Below the pieces are notes generated by a model that was given only the letters and a program-made list of their open reading frames with translations, made no database searches and was not told the DNA's origin. A stretch of DNA of 64,000 nt from contig JASFAU010000003.1 in NCBI GenBank assembly GCA_039704465.1, forward strand, positions 992,001-1,056,000. The letters are read 5' to 3'. The position numbers and the translations under genes were made by a program. Source of the stretch: Plasmodiophora brassicae. Lineage: Eukaryota; Endomyxa; Phytomyxea; Plasmodiophorida; Plasmodiophoridae. This document shows positions 25,901 to 37,014 of the stretch, piece by piece (the first letter of the stretch is position 1; every line of letters begins with the position of its first letter).

Positions 25901-27910
25901 ATCACCGCTGCGACGGAGCACGTTTGGTCACCCGGTACGTCGCTGAGCATCTACCGGTCGACACGTCTTTACTTGTCGCTACGAAGCTCTTGTTATCCCA
26001 CGATTACGACGAGATTGTGCTTGCTATGGCGCCTCGATTGAAGCTGGACCAGGCGCAACCAGACAATGTCAAAGCGTTCCTGTTTGCACTTACGTCAGGG
26101 CATGTGCATTTGTCGGCTATTTGGAACCTTTTCGCATCCCACCCGGACAACGTTGGCATCATCGTCAAGCACGCTGCCGCCGGGGACTGTGGCGGGGATG
26201 CTGTTATAGCCATCGCCAGTGTCCCTTCTGCCCGTGTCAAAGTGGTTGATCTGTTGTTGTCGCCGTTATACGAAGACCTTCGTCAGGGGTCGCCCGGTCG
26301 CGAAGAGTCTGACCACCTGGTCGAGTCATTGTCATCTCCAGTGCCTGCGAGCCAGCGCCCATTCGTGCCGATTTCCTTGGTCCGTTCGTTGTTGCACTCC
26401 AGTAATTGGAGTGAGTTACGGCATCATTTCGGAGCGATTGCAGCATGGGCACTCTTGAATGGAGGCTCGGAAGCCGACCTCGTTGTATCTCTCATCGCGG
26501 CTCGCCTATCGAATGCAACGAATTCCGGGAAGCAGTCGTTGCCGGATGAGGTCATGCGTGAGGTCGGGACCTGGTGCATCACGGGTCTGTCAGGCGCAAT
26601 CCGATGTCGGGACTCTGCTCGGATGACGACGTGCTTGACACTGTATTGTCGGTTGCCGTCCCCGCCTGCTGCCATGCTGCATTTGCTGTGCTGCCTACAG
26701 CTCGAGCTTGATGCACTGGACAGGCTGCAATGGTACGCTGCATCGGCTCCACCTGATGGTATGTTGCATTCGCTCTCGTTGTTGACGGGCAACATCGTGA
26801 TCTATTATTGCTCAGGGGCGTTGAACGTGATGAATGCTCTAATTGGTTGTGCTCATTCGTCTACATCTGCCGACGACCTTCGCATCATGTTTGCTGCTGC
26901 ATGCAGCGTCCTGCATTGCAACTCGTCCCCACTGTGTTGCTCGGCTCTACGCCTGGCCCAAATCTGCCTCCGCAGCGGGTTCTTGTCGGACCTGCATTGC
27001 GTTTCCGACCTCGTCCGGGATTTCACCGGGATACAACCCCTTCTGATCCAAGGCGCGTTCGACAGTGAATGCGAGGCGTCCGTTCGCGAACTTCTGCTGA
27101 CGCTGGGGGATCATAAGGTGCCGCAGCGAATTGCCGACTCGACGTCCTGGCGCCACTTGACGACTACGATGTGCTTCCTACCGTGGCTCTGTTTGGGTTC
27201 GTCTCGACCGTCGTTCTGCTTCGACGACGTCGGTATAACCGTTTCTGCAGGTGCCGGCGACAAGGATCGCCGGAAAGAGCCAGGCCGACTGACTGCACTG
27301 TCCCACCTCACTCGTATACTCTCAGAGCCAGCCCCTCATCTCAGCCACGTCTTTGCCGAACACCTGTCGGAGGTGCAGAGCGACGGCGCCGACGTCGACG
27401 TGCAAGCCGAACGACTACTGCACGAATCGTGTCGTCGTCTAGTCGAGGCGTTCTTTCCCGAGTTCACATCCGCCTGTGCGGGTACGCTGCCATGCGATCT
27501 GTTGCATTGCGATGGCGATCTGAACGTTGCCATTAGCGTTGCTGCATTCGATTCTGGAGCGGGAACACTGCCGGTACCAGCCGATGGCGTTGCGTATCTG
27601 TGCCGCCATCCTTCGCCAGCCCAGCGCCCGCAGCGTCGTCGGCGACTTCCAGGGCATCATCGCGTTCGCGAAGGTCCTGCTCAGCAACGAGGACGCGGCC
27701 ACGACCGACGACATGCTGGTGTCGGCCTGCAACCTGGTCGCCAGCGCCGTCCGCCTGTTCACCGACCAGCCCAACACGGCGATCCAGGAGCCCGGGGACG
27801 GCATCCCCAGTTCGGTGCCGTCGCACAGCATGGCGGCCGCCAGGTCGTGCCTGCACCACCTGATCCATTCGCTATCGAGCGCCACCTCCACCACCACCAC
27901 CACCATATAA
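19985..27910 (+). CDS. RasGAP domain (Gap1/IQGAP type) running into a Furry/Mor2/Tao3-like region
   Basis: Multi-exon gene from MPIELAKTLRTL (19985) to a stop at 27908-27910. It begins with a coiled coil (20120-20240), followed by a RasGAP domain. That domain has the arginine-finger region STFLRDNSASAKLL (near 20790), GGLLFLRFLNPSVV (near 21300), RRNLIMVAKVLQ, NLSNGVLFGEKEAYM (near 21470) and a C-terminal coiled coil (22150-22350) like IQGAP/Gap1. The ORF holding that coiled coil stays open to 23349. Further in-frame joins (at 23320-23390, 23600-23660, 23850-23910 and 27508-27563) carry the reading through HEAT-like helices to FTGIQPLLIQG (near 27020) and LVEAFFPEFTSACA (near 27470). Those last blocks match the C-terminal pattern of Furry/Mor2/Tao3 cell-morphogenesis proteins. 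RasGAPs switch off Ras; Furry proteins scaffold NDR kinases. One join (near 20625-20700) does not close in frame. It could also be two genes, because a splice at 22345/22396 would put a TGA directly after the coiled coil. Confidence 0.65.
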
Positions 27911-28051
27911 ACTGTGAATCCTCCGGCGCCCGCGTCTTGCAAGACGCACGAAACGTGCGTTCGTTGAGCAGCGGCGTCGCCACGATATTTCGTTTCCGCC
28001 GTCGGCGTTTGGGTGGGGCCCCACGTCCCCGGTACGGCGCGCGTAGGGGCC

Positions 28052-29477
28052 ATGCTCGTCGTGGCGCTCGCCGTCATCGCCGCCTGCTGGCTCGGCATCA
28101 TCGTGAGGCTACGAGGGCGTTGGCGGGTGCGGGGGTGTCCAGTCGATGACGACAGCGAATGCCACGACATAGGTGATCGTGTTCGGGTGCATGCTGGATG
28201 GCGACCCGGGCAACCGACATCCGGGGCGGGTGGCGCGCGTCACGCGCTGGGTGCATGGACAGGGCAGGCGCGTTCGCGCCCTGTCCAGGAGGATGCTTGG
28301 GAAGCGCCGGTTCGACGCGTACGCCGATCCTGCTTCGGAACCGGCACAGCGGGCGCCTGAATCGTCGGTGGTACTAGGCTGGCGCGGGTCCTGCATTACT
28401 GGGCGCACGAACGGAACCCATTGATGCCGTCCCTGTACCTGTCCATGTCTGTCACCGTTATCGGCATATTCGTCGTGTCGTGCTGGAGGTACGCCACACC
28501 GCTGCGACGGTAGGTGGACCCAGTGCCCGTCTGTGCCCTGTTCCTGATGTGCTGACATGCGACGTGGCTCGCAAGGCTGGCGTTCCTGACGTTGTATTCG
28601 GCGTGCATGGCGACGTTCGTGAGGGCGTGCAGGTCGCGTCCTGCCGTCATCACAGCGTCGAACCATAAGAGGCTGATGCGGCGGTACCCGTTCGACGGCT
28701 TAATGTTCCGCCCCGGCGTCGTCTGTCGCACGTGCCGGTTTGTGAAGATTGCCCGGTCGAAGCATTGCTCGCGGTGCAACGCCTGCGTTGAACGATTCGG
28801 TTGGAAATGACGGTTTCGCCGATCGCAGCCTCTGATTCGTCGCCAGATCATCATTGCATATGGCTGAACACGTGCATCGGTGCCGGCAACGTCGCTCCGT
28901 TCCTGGCGTTCCTCGTCGTGCATTCTGTGTCTCTGCTGTACATGTCCTTCGAAATGTACAACACCCTGCAGAGTATAACGGACCATCTGGGGCTCTTCCA
29001 TCGTCGCATGTACAATCCCCAGGGGCACATCATACCGAACTCCTACGTCAACGTCGCGCGTGTATGCATGCGTTTGTTTGGGCGGATCTCAACCACTCAC
29101 TGGAGGCACCAGTACCTGATAGGGAAATTCCCTGAGATTGTGATGTCGCTCATGTTTTCCGTTCCCGTTGCCATTGCCCTGTAAGACAATGCCCTAGGAA
29201 TGCGGGGCATGTCAATGACCATCCTGCTGGATCAGGACGATGTTCACCTTGTTCCACTTGCGGCTGCTGGCGCTCAATCGCACCACGAACGAGCACGCGA
29301 AACTGGACGACCTTCGTCACCGTCCGTGCCACCGATCGGTTCACGCTGGGGCATCAGTCTGACCGCGCTCCCTGAACAGATCCCGGCGTCGACGCCGAAG
29401 ACGTACGTGCCGCGTCCGTCTTCTACAGCCGAGGCGGGATGTGGCACAACGCCCGCCAAATCCTATTCCATATATGA
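28052..29477 (+). CDS. DHHC-type protein S-acyltransferase
   Basis: Membrane palmitoyltransferase assembled from seven short exons. It starts MLVVALAVIAACWLG (28052), giving the first membrane segment. YLSMSVTVIGIFVVSCW and LAFLTLYSACMATF are the next ones. The cysteine-rich domain follows, with CRTCRFVKIARSKHCSRC, then VERF, an intron (28800-28846), and DHHCIWLNTCIGAGN. DHHC forms the acyl-cysteine intermediate. Then come a third membrane region (FLAFLVVHSVSLLYM) and a fourth (IVMSLMFSVPVAI), followed by the conserved NRTTNEHAK (the TTxE motif). The final exon reads FYSRGGMWHNARQILF to the TGA at 29475. It starts 142 bp after the RasGAP/Furry gene on the same strand. The substrate is unknown. 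Confidence 0.88.
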
Positions 29478-29659
29478 TACGGGACCCCCTCCGCCACCAC
29501 CTTTGCACAATGCTCTCAATACGACATACGACACTAGGTGGACGTTCGCAGGACTGTCGGAGCGACATATCATAGGCGGTGACGGGGGCGGCACACGCCA
29601 GCGTACAGGTAGAATGGGCCCCGCCTGTTGTATTTAAAAGCAGACAAGATCGACCGGCC

Positions 29660-30090
29660 TCACTGTTCGCGTTTGACAGCGGAATCCTTGTTGGCCAGCA
29701 GGAAATTGCCCAACCATTCCACAGGGTTTTCTGGCCTCTTCTTCGCCAGCTCCAGCATCCCTGACAGCGCGCGCGCCGCTCAGACGACAACAATTGGTTG
29801 GCGCGCGATCGCGTGTTACCTCGGAGCAGCAGCGGGACGACGGTCTCGTCCAGATATGCTCTGACGGGCATAGTGGCCAGAGAGGATTCCGGCGCAGGTT
29901 GCTGTGCGGCTGCCGCCGCCTGCTGGACGTGCTCGCTGGCGCCGGCGGGGACAACCTCGGGTTTGACCTTGGATTCCGGTGCCGGGGCGGGCGCGGCATC
30001 GGCAGCGGGAGGCTGCTGGTTGTCATCGACAGCCATGGGCGCAGCCGGCTCGGCCGGAGCGGGGGCGGTTGCCGGTGCCTCCTGCGACAT
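29660..30090 (-). CDS. DPY30: DPY30-family COMPASS subunit
   Basis: Two exons, 30090-29820 and 29760-29660, give 123 residues. The N-terminal 65 residues are alanine-, proline- and glutamine-rich and disordered. The C-terminal 45 residues form the DPY30 dimerisation helix pair: MPVRAYLDETVVPLLLRG, the 59-bp intron, then MLELAKKRPENPVEWLGNFL. The human core motif is PVRAYLDQTVVP followed by KERPPNPIEFLA. DPY30 docks ASH2L in SET1/MLL H3K4 methyltransferase complexes, and in ciliates and animals related folds also occur in radial-spoke adaptors. The unusually long low-complexity N-terminus is the only odd point. Confidence 0.9.
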
Positions 30091-30957
30091 GTTCTGGTCG
30101 ACGATCGATGGCGGATGAGGTCCCCCTCGCTATGACAGCCTGTCGGGTCCGACCGCCCAAAGGTGCGCTCACGTCGGGTTCCGACTTGCAACGCGTACGC
30201 CCCGAGCGTCACTGCCACACCGGAGCACCCGGCGCCCGCGGTAACTCCGCCACGGGCCCCACGGAGTCCAGCGAGGACAGCCCCTCTCTGTGTGTGTGCG
30301 TGTGTTTACCCAGCCGGAGCCCCGTCTTCTGCCGACTGACGCCCCCATCACTTCGAAGGTACGGTAGGGCCAGGAAGGCGCCGAGAGCGCGTACCCCCAC
30401 AGCCGTCTTACGACGATATGACGTCACAGCATCGAAACAGGTCATGTCCTCTCGTGTATTCTGTGTGGCAGGCGGACGCCAGCTCTCTTTGAAACAGTGG
30501 GTTGCCAGCGGTCCTGCGATGTGGCGAGGAAGAAGTCGAAAGACATCGAAATCACATGCGATATGTGCGACCAGGCACCACGCTGCCGGCGCAATTGACG
30601 GCCCTCGCTGCACGTCTCGCTTCCTCGTGCTTCACCACCACATCGACCACACACGTGTGCCCGATCGTGAAACAACGTTGGTCGTCACCCTCACGAAGAG
30701 ACAAGATGTCCACTATTTAAACAGTGAAGTCACCTGGCCAGCGGCATGTCGTTCCTGACAACGGCTAGCGAAATACGCACCGGTCGTTGTGATCGGATGT
30801 CGCAACCGACTCGTCGCCATCTTCAGTCAACGAACGGCACCTCCCTCAGCGTCAATGGGGAGGACCGGCCGGCAGCACTCCCGACACGACTGTCCTTTCC
30901 GAAACGAAACTTAACACTAGCAGGCGGTTAATTACGAACGGTCGCCACTCTGCTTGT
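30091..30957. other. Gene-poor stretch upstream of DPY30
   Basis: About 870 bp between the DPY30 start and the end of the Sel1 gene. It contains a short GT-rich run near 30290 (tgtgtgtgtgcgtgtg). It also has a region on the plus strand near 30540-30620 with paired cysteines (TCDMCDQAPRCRRN) that might be part of a small spliced gene. No start, domain or consistent exon set could be established. It must contain the DPY30 promoter. Confidence 0.3.
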
Positions 30958-33900
30958 TTACTTGGGCGACATCAGTGATGACGACGTGCTCTCAACTGGG
31001 AGGAGCGTCGTACCGGCCATGTCCAGGATAGCGTGAATGATGTCACGAGTTTGCTGATTGGCCGACGTCCTTGTCGGCGCAGTCGTCATGCCCTGTGCGG
31101 CATCGTCGCGGATGTCAAGCATGTCAGCATGCTTGTCTCGAGTAAACAGTCGCGGCAGGGTCGACGATAGGCGGTTCTTCTTCTTCTTCACGGTTGACCG
31201 GTCTAAGGTGCCGCCCAGCGGTGCGTTCGCGCTTGGACGCATTGTGCCAGTGTCGGAGCGGACCTTGAACACCAGACAGAGCGCCCGAGCGGCACGACGG
31301 CGCTCTGCGTCCAAAGACATCAGGCGTGACCCCGGTAGCGACAAACGGATTCTGCAGACTACCTTGCCGGGAGGAGAACGTATCGGCGACGCCTGGATAC
31401 TCAGCGACGAGCGCGCTGACTAACTTCTTGCTCGCTTCACTGTCATCACCCAGCTCGCGCGCGTACATGAGGTAATCGTACGCCGTGGCCACGTCTCGTT
31501 CGACATGTCGCCCGGCCAGGAACAATGACGCTAGCCACCGCGCCGCCTGCTTCGACCCACTCCTGCACGCCCGACGATACCATTTCAGAGCACCTGGAGC
31601 ACACCGTATTCTTAGCGTTGACCTGTAACCAACATCAACAACGAATACCTTGTGCATTGGATCGCCCCGCAAAGCCTGCATCGATAGCATTGGCCAGGTA
31701 CAGCATGGCGTCAACGTTTCCGGAGGACGCTGCCGCCTTGTACTGCTTCAGGGCAGCTTCGACATCGCCGTCAATAACCAGGCTGTGCTCCGCGGCCGAC
31801 ATCGCAGTTACAGACACGTGATCGCCATGCTCTACCACAGGCATCAGATACAACGTGCAAGCTGACAGCGCGGATCATACGCGTGCTCTGAGACCCGACA
31901 AAACGAGTCTCTACTGCATCATGGTTGCCCGAACCCAGCGACCGCTTGTACCAGAACACGGACCAGGGCGATGTCGATGATGTCGATGGCAGGCCAACAC
32001 GATCGCCGATTCCGTATAACTGCCCCAGGAGCTGCTGAGCCTGGCTACAACCAGATTTGAAGGAAGCGACTTGTAACAGGTGCACGGCCAGGCAGGCATC
32101 AGGAATGGCACTGCCGGACAGATGTTGAACTGCCTGAACAACAGCACAGCGCCGTCCATGAAGGCGCTGGCATGGGCGGCGACGAGGTTTCATATACCCG
32201 ATCATGCCCAGGACGGTCTGAGTAACCCCGCGAAGAGAGTGCACGTCGCAACCGCCGGCAAGCGCGCTGGCCATCTCGTGAACAACGGTCACGACTGCGA
32301 ACCGGCATTCCTCCAGGTGGTCGGCGAAGACTTCGCTGAGCACCTTGTCCTGGCCAACAAGTTCGCGCATGATGGAGGCGGCCAGTGATCGCCCACGGGC
32401 ATCGCCGAGACAGGCGGCCCGACTTGACCACTGAAGCGCAACGAACAACGGCGACGACGCAGCAAAGGTCGGCTGGCGTTTCGCGATCTCGACATAGACA
32501 GAGGCGAGCAGAACCATGGCATTGGCGTCGTCCGTGGCGTCCGCTGACGTTTCCAGCACTCGGCGAGCCGCGACCCAGTCCTGGTCGACACCCCGTGTTC
32601 CCGTCAAGTGGCACAGGGCCAAATCCAGGCAGGCGGGCGCATACACCTGGTCAGCTGCAATTCGCAGGAGAGCGGGATCATCATGTTGCAGTCGCTTCCA
32701 GAGCAGGTACTGCGCTTTCGGGTCGCCCAACGATGCCGCCTTCTCAAGCAGGACCGGCGCACGTCGGTCGTCAGGTCGGCGTTCGGCAATGGCAACCATT
32801 GCCCACGACGCGTCATCGACAACGCCGACCACTTTGTCGACCGCGACCATTGCCCGATCCGACAATCGATCCTGCAGCCGTACGAACGCATCACGGCTGC
32901 CTTGTGCGATGGCCTGTTCGAGCCAGAACACCGAACGCGTCTCATCAGTCACAGCCGACGCCAGGCGCAGTTGCGCCTCGATCAGATGCGCCTTCGCCGC
33001 CTTGTCGTACCAGATCAACGCCCGGTCGGCGCTGGCAGCCGGAGCCCCGCCCGATCCAACTGAGATCAAGTCGCCAACCAGCAACTGTCAAAGAAGCCAG
33101 ATGGACCCCGTTAGAATGAGACGGTGTCGGGACCAAGGCTAGCAAACAGGTACCTGAGCGCGCGCGTGCCCCAAACGCGCTGCCTTCGTCGCCAGGTCGA
33201 ACGCGTCGGAAGGCGTGGACCGCGCCCGTTGGTACAGCACCTCGGCGTGGTCCTGCCCTCCTGCCAGGGACACTGCACCTGGGATGCCTTGCGCCAGGAG
33301 CATGGCGATCGCCAGCGGATGGTGCCCGTCAGCTGCTCGCCTGAGAAGCGCGATCGACTCGTCAGGCCCCCAGCAGTGTAAGCTCATCAGGAAGGCGGCA
33401 TGACTATCGCCTGCATCGCACGCCTCCTGCAGAAGCGACATGGCCCGCGCCTTGCACGGCCGACGACCGTCGCCCACAGGGTAGAGATGCATGAGCGCTA
33501 AGGCGGTCAGCGCCCTGCGAACACCCGCCCTGGCACTCTTGCGCAGCCAGCGGCGCGCTTGACCCCAGGAACCCGCCCGAACCATCCGGAACGCCAGCGT
33601 CAACTGTGCATCGCCGTCGCCAGCCTTGGCCGCAGACACGATGCTGTCGTCGTCACCGACGTCGTTGTCGCCCAAGCACTCATTGTCGACCGCAGCGTTG
33701 GCCTCCTGGTCTGACGGGCCGGGGCAATCGCGACGAGCAGCCCGACGTAGCCAGATGTCCCGATGAGGATGATGCTGGCACGTCGCCAGCTCATGCTGGG
33801 CGTCCGGGTCACCTCCATCGGCAGCCCGTTCAATCCACGAATACCACGTCTGCGCGTCTTTCTGCTCCTGCAGCGCCTGATGGGCGAACCACAGCTGCGC

Positions 33901-36363
33901 CTTGGGGACACCGGCGTCGGCCGCCACCTGCATCCAGTGCAGGCGATCGAGTCGCGTCTCCTGGGCCATGCCGATCTCGACCATCGCCTCCAGGCTACCA
34001 GCACGCGCCGCCGACTCCCAGAACGTGTCCGCCTTCGCAGGTGCAGGCGCGCGCCGGGCCTGCTCCAGCAGGGCATCGCCGGATCCGAGCGAAGACGCCC
34101 GCTCCAACCACCTGGCTTGCTCGTCGTCGTCGTCCGTCAATCCAGCCAACAGGAACGCCGCCTCTGCACAGCCGGCGTTCGCGCCCGCACGTAACCATCG
34201 CCTAGCCTCGTCCAGGTCAACGTCGACGTACAGACCGATACGGTGCAGGCGTGCCAGTTCGATCTGGGCCGGCCAATGCCCCGCCAGGGCTGCTTGTCGC
34301 AGGAAGTACAGCGCCTGGTTGACGTCGCCAGGGGGTTCCGCCACGAACCGCGATCCATCGACAACGCCTCGGTGGAACAGCACCAGCTCGGCCAGCATGA
34401 ACTGGCATTCCGACGATCCGTCCTCGGCGCCCGTGATCAGGAACGGGCGCGCCAGCTGCCCTTGCCCCCGGTGCTGGTAGTACTGGGCCAATTCGATGGT
34501 CGCCGTAATGCAGCGATCCGAGGCAGCTTCGCGCAGGTGCTCGACCCGTTGCCTGTCCTGGTCATCCCGGCCGGCGTGTTCCGCCGACGGATTCTGCAGG
34601 TGACGTGCCAGGTCAGCTTGAGCGGACACGTCGCCACGTCCGGCAGCCTTTCGCAGCAGGGCACGACCTTCGTCAGCTGTCGTGTCGTCGTCCAGCAATA
34701 GACGACCGAGGCGGCTTTGCGCCTGGAGATGACCCTTGCCGGCTGCCAGTCGTAACCAGCGCGTTGCCGTTGCCAGGTCGGGCAGGAGCTCCGGAGGACG
34801 TCCTTCCTGATACGCGATCCCGAGCAGGAACTGGGCGTCCGTGTCTGACTGAGCGCTCGCCTTCTTGTACCATTGCAGGGCTTGCCGGATATCACGACTG
34901 CCGTCGGCGCCGGACCCTTGCTCGTAGCATTGCCCTAGAGCCGTCTGCGCCGGCGCCAGGTCATGGAGCTGGGCAGCGCGTCGTAACCACTGCAGCGACT
35001 GTCCTTGGTCCAGGCCTCGAATCAGCTCGGCAGTCAGCAGCATGGCAGGTGGCAGGCCGCACTCTGCGGCCTGCATTGCATATCGGATGGCATCGTCCAT
35101 CTGGCCCGCGTCGCCACTCGACGCCAGCATTCGTGCAAGAACGAGTAGGGCCTCTGGATCGCACCGGGCGCAATCAGCTTGCGCCGCTTTATCCAGCCAG
35201 GTCTTCGCATCGTGGTCGCGCCCGCGCCGATGGTACTCCAGCCCCAGACGAGTTTGTGCCTCGAAATGGCCTGCGTCAGCCGCTGCTTGCAGAAGGTCGA
35301 TTGCGGAATCTGATGGCAGAAGTAGCAATCCCAACTGGCACTGTGCGTGGATACGTTCGTCGTTGTCCTCAGTCAGATCAATGACGACGCGGAACAAGGA
35401 TTTGGCGCGTTCGGGTGACGACTTTACAATGGTCGTGGCGATCTGGAAAATCGCAGCAGAGTGGCGTTGCTCAGCGGCGCGTTCCAGCCAGTGCATGGCT
35501 TGGACATTGCGACCTGATTGCAGGCATAGTGATCCCAGTAGGGTCTGCGCCTCCGCAACGTTCTGCTTAGCGCATGCTTCTAGCCAGGCTTTAGCATCGT
35601 CGTCTCGATCGTCTCTCAGCGCCAGCTTGGCGACGAACAGTTGTGATAGCGCATGGCCTTGCTCAGCTAAATTTGTGAGCAGACCGCGACCTTCGGCAAC
35701 CGCGTCAGCATTGTCAGCCCCGAATTCAACCAGAAACCTGCCCAGTGCGAACGTTCCGTCATGGTCGCCCGCCTTTCTAAACATTGTTTCGAGGGTATGG
35801 AACGCGTGCCGATTGCTAGGGTGACGTGACAGCTGGGCGTAAACGCGAGCGAGGTCTGTCCAGGCGGGGGTCAGTCCGCTCTGCACGGCTAGGGCGAAGT
35901 ATTCGGCCGCCGCCATCAGGTTTGGTTGGGAAAGGCCCAGGCCCACTTCCAGCAACACACCGAGTTGACGAGCGGCCTCTGATGACCCTTCCAGAGCGGC
36001 GCACGCGTAACAAATGCAGGACGTACGGTCGCCACCGTCGTCTCGTATACGTTGCAGGGCAAGCAATTCGGTAACGGAGACAACAACACAATTGTCGTTG
36101 AACATGATGGGAGGATCCTGCGTACAGAGAAGCGCCGCGCCGCCGCCCGTCGAAAGCAAACTATCTCGCTGGTCGGCGGTCAGCTTGGTCGACTGCCGGA
36201 TGAAATCATCTAGGTGCGACCGGCCAACGTCGACATCCTGCCTGCAGGATCGACAGACTTCGGACCACGATTCGCTGCTGGGAACATGGCCAGGCGCCGT
36301 GTCCTTTGCACCTGGTAGCAGGTCCCGTGCATCGGTGCTGATAACGCCACCTGGATCGCTCAT
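30958..36363 (-). CDS. Large Sel1-like-repeat protein
   Basis: Starts MSDPGGVISTDARD (36363). Exon 1 is 36363-33154, a 69-bp intron lies at 33085-33153, and at least three more short introns follow near 31880, 31620 and 31350. The total is about 1,730 residues. The body is built of Sel1-type repeats (helix pairs with A-x2-G-x-x-x-A-Q-x2-L-G): for example AQTALGQCYEQGSG, AQFLLGIAYQEGR, AQSRLGRLLLDDD and AAFLMSLHCW. Sel1 repeats are solenoid scaffolds for protein binding, as in ERAD and signalling adaptors. The last exon is a basic tail (STVKKKKNRLSSTLPRL) with no repeats. No signal peptide or kinase domain is visible. Bases 32361-35234 are one arm of an inverted duplication whose other arm is at 37025-39898. 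Confidence 0.82.
32361..35234 (-). repeat. Inverted duplication, left arm (2,874 bp)
   Basis: Matches 37025-39898 in reverse complement. The match begins inward at the sequence for HRRGRDHDAK and ends outward at SIMRE. Both arms are exactly 2,874 bp by my coordinates, so no net indel has accumulated. The arm carries most of exon 1, the whole 69-bp intron and part of exon 2 of the Sel1 gene. Confidence 0.9.
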
Positions 36364-37014
36364 TGAAGATTATAGACGCTGGAGTCCGCCGGGGCCGCCC
36401 GCGACCCGCAGACACACCAGGGGGCGCCCCGGCAGATATCGCTGTGACGGTGGGGCCCAACGACGACGTCAACGCGTCGACACAGTGTAACACTACATGC
36501 CCTCACGTTTTTGGAGCAGGCGCTGCCAGTGAGCTGCAACGCGGAGGCCGGCCCATCCAGGATATCGCGTTTCCAACGGTATGCTGACCCAGCGCAGGTG
36601 CCATAGTCGTGGGAGTTGACTGTTGGGGAAGGTTTCGCGTGGCAACAAAGCGAGCTTGACATGAGGTGAGTGTGAACGAACTGGTATGCGTACCGCGCTG
36701 TTGTGTTTATTACCTGCTGACGGTGGCAGCTAAACGCAAACACTGACGAGTAATCGACAACCATGCATGCAAAGCAGACCCGTCTGGGGGCATTCCTCTC
36801 GAATTCCTCCAGAGAAAGGTGCGTACCTAGTCTCCGCACCAGACATCCTCGAGTTGTGGTCTTGGACAGAGTGACTGTTGGAGCACACGCGACAGGCGCA
36901 CACCGAGTCTGAAGCCCGGACGTATGGTGTGATTGCGCAGCGACCGCGGAGGAATTCGAAAATGTGGCCTCAGACAGGTCAGCTTAGCGTGCTGGGTTGC
37001 TGATTATCCTCGTC
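36364..37014. promoter_or_regulatory. Spacer side of the inverted duplication; Sel1 gene promoter
   Basis: About 650 bp upstream of the Sel1 gene, inside the spacer (35235-37024) that separates the duplicated arms. No gene is recognisable. It should hold the promoter of the minus-strand Sel1 gene and, if the plus-strand copy is transcribed, a newly acquired promoter for that copy too. Confidence 0.4.

Noticed and set aside
33606..34205. Plus-strand ORFs opposite the Sel1 gene and their mirror images at 38054-38653
   Set aside because: They are shadow frames reproduced in both arms only because the arms are duplicated.
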